Positions 5,707 through 10,939 of a DNA stretch of 10,939 nucleotides are shown piece by piece (within the stretch, counting starts at the first letter, position 1; the number at the start of each line of letters is the position of its first letter). The notes beneath the pieces are model-generated. The model was not told the DNA's origin. It did no database searches and saw only the letters and a program-made list of their open reading frames with translations. A program made the translations under genes and the position numbers. This stretch comes from Flammeovirgaceae bacterium. Lineage in GTDB: Bacteria; Bacteroidota; Bacteroidia; Cytophagales; Cyclobacteriaceae. The DNA lies in contig JAKEEN010000044.1 in NCBI GenBank assembly GCA_022616575.1, forward strand, positions 1 through 10,939, in the 5' to 3' direction.

Positions 5707-7890
5707 CTAACTATTAACGACAAACTCAAACACAGCCCCACCATCATTATATGTTGATAAGGAAGCATTAAGTTGTCTTGATAATGTATGCACCAACTTT
5801 AAGCCAAATGAACCATTTTTTGTTTTACCCAGCAACTTGTCAGGCAGGCCCTTGCCATTATCGCGGATGACAAGCGCCAGTTTCTTTTCATCTGTCCTTT
5901 TTAAGATAACCTGAAGTTCAGGCTCTTCTACCGTTTCAAAAGCATACTTGAATGCATTGATGATAAGCTCATTGATAATAAGGCCCAGCGGAATAGCCAC
6001 ATCCACATCCAGGTTTTTTTCGGCTAACGAGATTTCACTTTTTACTACTGCCGGATCGTACCCATAAGATTGCGCCAGCGTGTTGACTAACGCTTTGAGA
6101 TACTGTTCCATATCTACACTCCGCAAATCATCATCCAAATAAAGTTTCTGATGAATCAGTGACATCGCATCAACACGGGTTTGTCCTTCCAGCAAGGCAG
6201 CTTTGGCATTTTCATCGGTTATCCGAATGGACTGCAGACTCAAGAGACTGCTGATGGTCTGCATATTGTTTTTTACGCGGTGATGAAGTTCCCTGATCAA
6301 TAATTCAATCCTGTTATTTCGATCGGCTAATGTCAACGCTTGCTTCCTTTTAGTGTTGAAATTTTTATATAAAGCAACGGAGAGTATCGTCAAAATTACC
6401 AAACCGCCTGTGAGATAAAGTGTTTGGGCCCTTTCTTGCTGAAGCTCCAGGGATTGAAGTTCTTTTTCTTTTTTGGTAAAGGTTAATTCTCTTTCCTTTT
6501 CTTTTGTCTTAAATTTTGTTTCTACTTGCTTTACAACATGATATCGGGAAACAGAAGTGAGCGAGTCTTTAAGGGAATAGTATCGTAAATAATGGTTCAA
6601 TGCTTCCTCAGTATTTCCAATCCTTGAATAGTGATCAGCTAATTCTTTACGGAATAATACGCTTAAAAAAACATCTTTTGGCGAAAGTGATTTTTGTATT
6701 TCATGGTTCAAAGAATCCGCTCTTCTTAAATCTTTGGTAATACTATAAACACGGTAAAGACTAATAATGCTGACTTTGGGGAGATACACTTCAGCTACTT
6801 GCGAAGCTCTTTTATAGCTTCGAATGGCCTCCTGGTACTTTTGGTTTTGTTCTGCAATCCATCCGCGCATGTAATAAAACGAGGCGTAGTCAAAAGAATC
6901 TTTACCCGTTGTTTGTTTAATCAGCACCCGGGCACTGTCAAATAATTGTATAGCTCTTTTATCATTAGCCCGGAAAGATTCGTACTCGGCCAGATCGCAC
7001 ATGACATAGGGCAAAAAGAGATTATTCTGTTTTTTGTAGGTGTTATAAATCTTTTGGTGATAGTAACAGGCATTATCAACATCTAATAACTGAATATACG
7101 TAATACCTAATAAGGCATACAGAGTTGATTTGGGATCACGATAGGTAAATGAATTCCGTTCATAAGGTTTACGCGGAGTGACCTTAAAATCAGGGTTATC
7201 AATATCACCTTCAAACGATGTTAGTAATTCTAATGAAGCACCCCACGCGTTAGCACTTTGCTCTTGCATGTACGAGACTTTATTAAAGGCGGCCATCACA
7301 TCATCGTGTAAACTCGGTGTATGTTTTGCAAAAAAAATAGCTGAATCATAAAGAGCATCAACACCTTCGCGCTTTAACCGAGTATCCGTCAAAGCCTGAA
7401 GAGAAAGCAAGAGGCTATAGTTAAAATTATCGTGATACCTTTTAGCCAGGCGTTTTCCAAAATTTGTCCAATAATAAGTACTATCGAAGTTTTCGAAATA
7501 GGAATAACAAAGAGTCAGGTTGGTAATGGCATCCCGCACAATAACCTGTTTTTTTAATTCAGGTTGCGTCAATGCCAGATTTACAGCTTCTCTGCCGAAC
7601 TTTACTGCCTCTCTGAATTCATTTCGTTGTTGCTTAAAAAAAGAAAGCAACTGGTATAGTCGAACCTGGTAATCAATCCGATGAATTTGCTCAGACTTGT
7701 TGATGGCGAGAATTAAAAAACTATCACGAAAGGCGAAATTAGAAGTCAGGCAACTCTTAGTCACCCAGTCAGCAATTTGTAGCGTATCTGAACCCTCGTT
7801 TTGTGCGAGGGTATAACTGGCAGAAAAAAAACAGAGAATTGAAATTATCGTTGCCCTGCCAAGCCTACAAACTCCCTGTCCTTCCTCCAT
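5707..7890 (-). CDS. TPR-containing membrane sensor histidine kinase (HisKA_2 / HATPase_c)
   Basis: 727 residues. A signal-peptide-like N-terminus (hydrophobic about 13-29, possible cleavage near TLAQ) is followed by a long helical extracytoplasmic region with TPR-like repeats (about 70-445; for instance KYQEAIRSYKRA at 351-362 and RIGNTEEALNHYLRYYSLKD at 423-442). Next come a charged coiled coil (about 455-489), one membrane helix (LYLTGGLVILTILSVALY, 491-508) and a cytoplasmic kinase core. The dimerisation/phosphotransfer segment ELHHRVKNNMQ has the likely acceptor H537, as in HisKA_2/HWE-related kinases. The ATPase has NELIINAFKYAF (N-box, N640), DNGKGLP (677-683) and GSFGLKLV (693-700). 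It should autophosphorylate and pass phosphate to the abutting response regulator. The start ATG lies 26 nt inside the end of the upstream dehydrogenase gene, in a different frame, so co-translation with it is likely. The signal sensed is unknown; TPRs suggest a protein partner. Confidence 0.9.
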   Translation of the reverse strand: MEEGQGVCRLGRATIISILCFFSASYTLAQNEGSDTLQIADWVTKSCLTSNFAFRDSFLILAINKSEQIHRIDYQVRLYQLLSFFKQQRNEFREAVKFGREAVNLALTQPELKKQVIVRDAITNLTLCYSYFENFDSTYYWTNFGKRLAKRYHDNFNYSLLLSLQALTDTRLKREGVDALYDSAIFFAKHTPSLHDDVMAAFNKVSYMQEQSANAWGASLELLTSFEGDIDNPDFKVTPRKPYERNSFTYRDPKSTLYALLGITYIQLLDVDNACYYHQKIYNTYKKQNNLFLPYVMCDLAEYESFRANDKRAIQLFDSARVLIKQTTGKDSFDYASFYYMRGWIAEQNQKYQEAIRSYKRASQVAEVYLPKVSIISLYRVYSITKDLRRADSLNHEIQKSLSPKDVFLSVLFRKELADHYSRIGNTEEALNHYLRYYSLKDSLTSVSRYHVVKQVETKFKTKEKERELTFTKKEKELQSLELQQERAQTLYLTGGLVILTILSVALYKNFNTKRKQALTLADRNNRIELLIRELHHRVKNNMQTISSLLSLQSIRITDENAKAALLEGQTRVDAMSLIHQKLYLDDDLRSVDMEQYLKALVNTLAQSYGYDPAVVKSEISLAEKNLDVDVAIPLGLIINELIINAFKYAFETVEEPELQVILKRTDEKKLALVIRDNGKGLPDKLLGKTKNGSFGLKLVHTLSRQLNASLSTYNDGGAVFEFVVNS

Positions 7891-8650
7891 CCACGGGTAA
7901 ATTTATTCCATTAATATATGATGCTGCCGGTGAAGAAAGAAATGCCACTGCGGCTGCTACTTCATGTGGCTCTGCAAATCGTAATGCGGGTATCTCTTGG
8001 ATCATTTCATTTCTTACTTCATCAAAACTTTTTTCCAAATTATCTGCTTTGGTTCTTATAAGTCCCTCCAATCGCCCGGTCATCGTTGCTCCCGGCAACA
8101 CATTGTTCACTGTAATTCCAAACGGTGCAAGTTCAACCGAAAGTGTTTTTGACCAATTGGCCACTGCACCCCTGATAGTATTCGAGACCCCAAGGCCACG
8201 CAACGGAATTTTTACCGATGTAGAAATAATGTTGATGATTCTTCCATACTTTTCACTTTTCATTGAAGGAACAACAGCTTGCACGAGTAGTTGATTGCAA
8301 ATCAAATGATTTGAAAAAGCGTGAATGAATTCTTCGGGTTTGGAGTCAATTGCCTGGCCTGCTGGCGGACCGCCCGTATTGTTCACCAAAATATGAACCG
8401 AATGTTTTGCAACAAATTCGTCAATCTTTTTCTTCAATTCTTGTGGGTGATTGAAATCAACCGCCATAAAGTGATGCAACTGGTGGGGCGAGTGGTGCAG
8501 TTCGGTCCATACGTGCCTGAGCGCTTGTTCATTTCTGGCTATCAGGGTAACACTGGCACCCAAGGCAGCCAGTTCCATCGCTGCGGCTTTCCCAATACCC
8601 TGCGTGCTACCACACACAACGGCATTTTTTCCGGTTAAATCTAAGTTCAT
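7865..8650 (-). CDS. Atypical short-chain dehydrogenase/reductase (SDR) lacking the YxxxK pair
   Basis: 261-residue Rossmann-fold protein of classical SDR length. The cofactor site is intact: CGSTQGIG (13-20; the TGxxxGIG position), an arginine after strand 2 (R39), D65 and NNTGG (90-94). The catalytic serine position is filled (S143 in ISTS), but 13 residues later, where Tyr is expected, the sequence is SNTIR (156-160): Tyr is replaced by Ser and Lys by Arg. This SNxxR pattern marks a recognised group of divergent SDRs often annotated as 3-oxoacyl-ACP reductase-like. Redox chemistry by the normal mechanism is doubtful; a different reaction or a binding role is possible. It is transcribed divergently from the 3-hydroxyanthranilate dioxygenase over 66 bp and overlaps the histidine kinase by 26 nt. 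Context suggests involvement in kynurenine-pathway metabolism, which the sequence alone cannot prove. Confidence 0.85.
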   Translation of the reverse strand: MNLDLTGKNAVVCGSTQGIGKAAAMELAALGASVTLIARNEQALRHVWTELHHSPHQLHHFMAVDFNHPQELKKKIDEFVAKHSVHILVNNTGGPPAGQAIDSKPEEFIHAFSNHLICNQLLVQAVVPSMKSEKYGRIINIISTSVKIPLRGLGVSNTIRGAVANWSKTLSVELAPFGITVNNVLPGATMTGRLEGLIRTKADNLEKSFDEVRNEMIQEIPALRFAEPHEVAAAVAFLSSPAASYINGINLPVDGGRTGSL

Positions 8651-8659
8651 AGCTATTGA

Positions 8660-8689
8660 TTTGACTCCGCTAAATTGTTGTTAAATTAG
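8660..8689 (+). promoter_or_regulatory. Possible promoter of the 3-hydroxyanthranilate dioxygenase gene
   Basis: A TTTG element (8660-8663) is followed after 18 nt by TAAATTAG (8682-8689), an imperfect TAnnTTTG -7 box, leaving a leader of about 20 nt before the ATG at 8717. Spacing and match are only approximate for Bacteroidota promoters. The -7 box falls inside the right arm of a dyad (8669-8690), which would suit repression by a DNA-binding protein. Confidence 0.25.
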
Positions 8690-8690
8690 C
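8669..8690. promoter_or_regulatory. Imperfect 22-bp dyad (candidate operator) between divergent SDR and dioxygenase genes
   Basis: The arms GCTAAATT (8669-8676) and AAATTAGC (8683-8690) are inverted repeats with 7 of 8 positions pairing, separated by GTTGTT. The dyad sits in the middle of the 66-bp divergent intergenic region and could serve both genes. It is AT-rich, so chance is a real alternative. No regulator of a known family is encoded beside it except the NarL-type response regulator at 5116. Confidence 0.3.
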
Positions 8691-8716
8691 ACATTACCGA
8701 ATTACAAAATCAAATT

Positions 8717-9244
8717 ATGGCTATTCGCAGACCCTTCAATCTCAAAAAATGGATCAATGAAAACCGTGATCTTTTAAAACCTCCGGTAGGGAATAAAAAT
8801 CTCTATGCCGATGCAGGCGATTACATCGTGATGATTGTAGCCGGCCCGAATGCCCGGAAGGATTACCATTATAACGAGACTGAAGAATTATACTATCAAT
8901 TAGAAGGAGATATTACTGTGAAAATTCAGGAAGATGGAAAGGCCGTGCCACTTGAATTGAAAGAAGGTGATATGTTTTTACTACCGGCCCGGATTCCTCA
9001 CTCCCCTATTCGCCCTGCAAACACAATCGGCTTGGTAATTGAATGTAAACGTACAGCAACAGAAGATGACGGCCTCATGTGGTTTTGTGAAAACTGTAAC
9101 CACAAACTGCACGAATACAAGTTTCATCTGGACAATATCGAAAAAGATTTTATTCCCCGCTTTCGCGATTTTTATGGATCTGTGGAACTTCGCACCTGTA
9201 AAAATTGTGGTACAGTTATGGAGGTCGATCCGCGATTCGTCTGA
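8717..9244 (+). CDS. nbaC: 3-Hydroxyanthranilate 3,4-dioxygenase
   Basis: 175-residue cupin that opens the ring of 3-hydroxyanthranilate with O2 to give 2-amino-3-carboxymuconate semialdehyde, the branch point to quinolinate/NAD or to catabolism. It aligns by eye with the Cupriavidus enzyme: substrate-binding R47, iron ligands H51, E57 and H95, second substrate arginine R99 (HSPIRP) and E109 in LVIECKR. The C-terminal rubredoxin-like iron site of the bacterial enzymes is complete: CENC (124-127) and CKNC (161-164). All key residues are present, so it should be active. It reads from an ATG at 8717, divergent from the SDR. It is followed 11 nt later by the likely ogt start, so it probably heads a small operon. 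The partner aldehyde dehydrogenase lies at 3120-4562 on the opposite strand. The decarboxylase, kynurenine monooxygenase and kynureninase are not in this window. Confidence 0.95.
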   Translation: MAIRRPFNLKKWINENRDLLKPPVGNKNLYADAGDYIVMIVAGPNARKDYHYNETEELYYQLEGDITVKIQEDGKAVPLELKEGDMFLLPARIPHSPIRPANTIGLVIECKRTATEDDGLMWFCENCNHKLHEYKFHLDNIEKDFIPRFRDFYGSVELRTCKNCGTVMEVDPRFV

Positions 9245-9255
9245 GAGCAAGTTCG

Positions 9256-9759
9256 TTGTCTGAAAAGAATAATATTCAAATTAAAGTGAACGGTCTGGCA
9301 TATTACTCATCGCCTGTTGGAGAGTTAGAGATTCATTCGGAAGGAGATGCCATAACGGCAGTTTGGTTTTTAAAGGACAATAAACAGCCTGAAAAACCAA
9401 CTCCGGTAATTCATCAATGCACGGAAGAGCTGGAGGAATATTTTTATAAAGGCAGAAAATTCTTCGATGTGAAAATCAAACTGAATGGATCCGCATTTCA
9501 GCAAAAAGTCTGGAACCAACTTCTCGAAATTCCGTTTGGTAAAACAACCCACTACTCAGATATCTCCGTTAGAGTCGGAGATATAAAGTCAATACGCGCT
9601 GTAGGGTTAGCCAACGGACAAAATCCAATCGCTATTATTGTGCCCTGTCATCGCGTAATCGGAAAAGATGGGAGCCTTGTCGGATATGGCGGGGGACTTG
9701 AAAGAAAAGAATGGTTGCTTAGGCACGAAGGAGCTTTGAATCAATTGGAAATATTTTAA
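9256..9759 (+). CDS. ogt: Methylated-DNA-[protein]-cysteine S-methyltransferase
   Basis: About 167 residues. Suicide repair protein that transfers the alkyl group from O6-methylguanine to its own cysteine. From the TTG at 9256 the acceptor is C131 in IVPCHRVIG, followed by GSLVGYGGGLERKEWLLRHEG, the typical C-terminal segment. The helix-turn-helix with the base-flipping arginine is IRAVGLANGQNPI (R114), and FQQKVWNQLLEIPFGKTTHYSD begins the DNA-binding domain. The N-terminal domain (about 12-75) is short and variable, as usual. No ATG is available in frame: candidates are TTG 9256, chosen because it follows the dioxygenase stop by 11 nt and gives a natural N-terminus, GTG 9286, and TTG 9205, which would overlap the dioxygenase by 40 nt. 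A perfect 9-bp inverted repeat lies inside the gene at 9560-9584. Whether repair is co-regulated with the dioxygenase by more than read-through is unknown. Confidence 0.92.
   Translation: MSEKNNIQIKVNGLAYYSSPVGELEIHSEGDAITAVWFLKDNKQPEKPTPVIHQCTEELEEYFYKGRKFFDVKIKLNGSAFQQKVWNQLLEIPFGKTTHYSDISVRVGDIKSIRAVGLANGQNPIAIIVPCHRVIGKDGSLVGYGGGLERKEWLLRHEGALNQLEIF
9560..9584. repeat. Perfect 9-bp inverted repeat inside ogt
   Basis: ATATCTCCG (9560-9568) and CGGAGATAT (9576-9584) are perfectly complementary around a 7-nt loop, TTAGAGT. The RNA could form a moderate hairpin within the coding sequence, in the helix-turn-helix region of ogt. No U-run follows, so it is not a normal intrinsic terminator. Confidence 0.5.
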
Positions 9760-9768
9760 AAGACTAAT

Positions 9769-10338
9769 ATGAACATCCCTGAAAATTTTCTTCAAAGTGC
9801 ACGGAAAGAATTTATGAATTATAAAGCCTTGGGCGAAAAAGCGATGGCGCAAGTACCCGATGAAAAACTCTTCTGGCAATACAACGAAGAAAGCAATAGC
9901 ATTGGTACCATTGTAAAACACCTATGGGGAAATATGATGTCGCGCTGGACTGATTTTATGACCACAGATGGTGAGAAGGAGTGGCGACAACGCGATGCTG
10001 AGTTTGAAAATGACGTGAAGGATCGAGGGGAACTAATGCAGAAATGGAATGAAGGTTGGGATTGTGTATTCAAAGCTCTCGATTCGATAAAAGGTGATGA
10101 TCTGGCTAAAATTATCTACATACGTAATCAGGGCCACACAGTATTGGAAGCCATTAACAGACAATTAGCTCACTATCCACATCATGTAGGCCAGATTTTA
10201 TTTTTGGCTAAAATGATTGTTGGTAGCAATTGGCAAAGTCTTTCCATTCCAAAAAACAAATCGAAGGAGTTTAATGCGGAGAAATTTTCAAAAGAAAAAT
10301 CGATTGGTCATTTTACTGATAAATCGAAACCTGCATAG
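9769..10338 (+). CDS. DinB-superfamily protein, DUF1572 type
   Basis: 189-residue four-helix-bundle protein of the DinB/YfiT-like superfamily, DUF1572 branch. Visible features: an N-terminal helix (FLQSARKEFMNYKALGEKAM, 7-26), SNSIGTIVKHLWGNMMSRW (42-60) with probable metal-ligand H51, and AINRQLAHYPHHVGQILFLAK (128-148) with H135 and H139 as the remaining likely ligands, giving the family's three-histidine metal site. Relatives include thiol-dependent metalloenzymes such as bacillithiol S-transferases, but no specific substrate can be assigned. It starts 9 nt after the ogt stop on the same strand, so the two are probably co-transcribed behind the dioxygenase. The C-terminal 30 residues are lysine-rich and likely flexible. 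Genes of this family are common and mostly uncharacterised in Bacteroidota. Confidence 0.85.
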   Translation: MNIPENFLQSARKEFMNYKALGEKAMAQVPDEKLFWQYNEESNSIGTIVKHLWGNMMSRWTDFMTTDGEKEWRQRDAEFENDVKDRGELMQKWNEGWDCVFKALDSIKGDDLAKIIYIRNQGHTVLEAINRQLAHYPHHVGQILFLAKMIVGSNWQSLSIPKNKSKEFNAEKFSKEKSIGHFTDKSKPA

Positions 10339-10360
10339 ATATTTTTTGTAAATTTAAAGT

Positions 10361-10579
10361 ATGGGTAAAATTCTAGTTACGATAAACAAAGAGCAGAGAA
10401 AGAAGTACAACATTCTTGAGGAAGAGTTGAGTTTTGATGAACTTGAAAAAAGATTTATCCTGATGGAAGCAAAGGAATCGCTTAAAAAAGCAGTCGCTAT
10501 TGCAAAGAAGACAGGCCTATCTAAAATGAAAAATAGTGAGATTAATAAAATAATAAAGTCTGTCCGAAAGCGTGCATAA
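10361..10579 (+). CDS. Putative antitoxin paired with a PIN-domain toxin
   Basis: 72-residue basic, mostly helical protein that I do not recognise as a named antitoxin family. It begins with a short beta-like stretch (KILVTINKEQ) and continues with charged helices containing LKKAVAIAKKTGLSKMKNSE (41-60) and a basic end (IIKSVRKRA). The next gene, a PIN-domain protein, starts at GTG 10572 and overlaps this one by 8 nt, the arrangement typical of coupled antitoxin-toxin pairs; the role is inferred from that. It begins 22 nt after the DinB-like gene, and an AT-rich TATTTTTTG stretch (10339-10348) just before the start could be a promoter but is one base longer than the consensus. It would neutralise the PIN nuclease and probably autoregulate the pair. 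Confidence 0.6.
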   Translation: MGKILVTINKEQRKKYNILEEELSFDELEKRFILMEAKESLKKAVAIAKKTGLSKMKNSEINKIIKSVRKRA

Positions 10580-10939
10580 ACTCGTTATTGACAGCAATGT
10601 GCTGATTTCAGGTATTCTTGGAAGTGGTTTTCCTCATTACATTTTAAATTTGGTTTTTGATGAAAGGGCAAGATTATTCGTTTCTCCATCTATCCTTGAT
10701 GAATTTCGCAGGGTTATTTATTACAAAAAATTTGAAAAGACTCCTGGCTTTTTAAGTAAAGCAGAAAAAGTATTTAAAGCTGTTAGGCTGTTATCGATTG
10801 AAGCCCAACCCAAAATTGCATTCAATCTCCTGCCAGATCCTGATGATAACAAGTTTATTGACCTGGCGATTGCTGTTGAAGCAGATTTCTTAATTACCGG
10901 TAATTCAAAACACTTTCCTTTTACGAAAATCGAAAATAC
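10572..10939 (+). CDS. PIN-domain toxin (putative ribonuclease), C-terminus cut off by window edge
   Basis: Opens at GTG 10572 (VHKLVIDSNVLISG) and runs 122 codons to the window edge without a stop. It matches the 'toxin component, PIN family' group: the first acidic residue D7 in VIDSNVLISG, E44 in ILDEFRRV, and the DPDDNKFIDLAIAVEADFLITGN block (89-111) with D92, D97 and D105, followed by KHFPF. These form the Mg-binding cluster of a single-strand-specific ribonuclease. Family members are about 130-145 residues, so only a short tail is missing. The 8-nt overlap with the preceding small gene fixes the GTG as the most likely start; there is no ATG nearby. With all acidic residues visible the toxin looks functional, unlike the broken toxin at 4566-4815. 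Specific RNA target unknown. Confidence 0.85.
   Translation, partial: MHKLVIDSNVLISGILGSGFPHYILNLVFDERARLFVSPSILDEFRRVIYYKKFEKTPGFLSKAEKVFKAVRLLSIEAQPKIAFNLLPDPDDNKFIDLAIAVEADFLITGNSKHFPFTKIEN

Overview
The window looks like an ordinary chromosomal stretch of a Bacteroidota bacterium, most likely of the Cytophagales. The evidence is moderate-to-low GC, A-rich leaders with few strong Shine-Dalgarno sites, TAnnTTTG-like promoter boxes, and family content (PnuC plus kinase-only NadR, TPR/HisKA_2 sensor kinase, DUF1572 DinB-like protein, FGE-sulfatase-like secreted protein, RelE and PIN toxin modules). No taxon below that level can be fixed from the sequence. There are no rRNA or tRNA genes, no CRISPR array and no complete mobile element. 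No gene-free stretch exceeds 300 bases; the longest is about 130 bases (2138-2269).

Layout from left to right. (1) Minus strand: a sugar-type nucleotidyltransferase, cut by the left window edge, with a plausible promoter at 919-951. (2) Minus strand: a nicotinamide riboside salvage pair, pnuC followed by a NadR-type kinase, overlapping by 4 nt. Just upstream of pnuC is a small 7-bp tandem repeat. (3) Plus strand: a secreted FGE-sulfatase-fold protein whose signal peptide and body are in different frames, separated at an A6 run. (4) Minus strand, in transcription order: an atypical short-chain dehydrogenase, a TPR/HisKA_2 histidine kinase (26-nt overlap), a NarL-type response regulator (zero gap), a RelB-like antitoxin, a RelE/ParE-like toxin broken by an internal deletion, and an ALDH8-type aldehyde dehydrogenase. 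(5) Plus strand, divergent from the dehydrogenase: 3-hydroxyanthranilate 3,4-dioxygenase (nbaC), ogt, a DinB/DUF1572 protein, and then an antitoxin/PIN-toxin pair cut by the right edge.

How the genes fit together. The dioxygenase and the ALDH8-type dehydrogenase both belong to the kynurenine (tryptophan/anthranilate) pathway. The dioxygenase makes aminocarboxymuconate semialdehyde (ACMS). After decarboxylation by an enzyme not in this window, the dehydrogenase would oxidise 2-aminomuconate semialdehyde. The SDR sits back-to-back with the dioxygenase over a 66-bp region holding an imperfect 22-bp dyad, and is co-transcribed by position with the two-component system, so the locus may be regulated by it (inference). 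Both the pnuC/nadR pair and the kynurenine enzymes touch NAD metabolism. The toxin-antitoxin pair next to the dehydrogenase is decayed; the PIN pair at the right end appears intact as far as it can be seen.

I do not see a clearly novel defence or mobile system. The points most worth a second look are the frame break in the FGE-like gene, the half-dead toxin module wedged 3 nt in front of the dehydrogenase, the SDR without its catalytic Tyr/Lys, and the dioxygenase/SDR/two-component arrangement.
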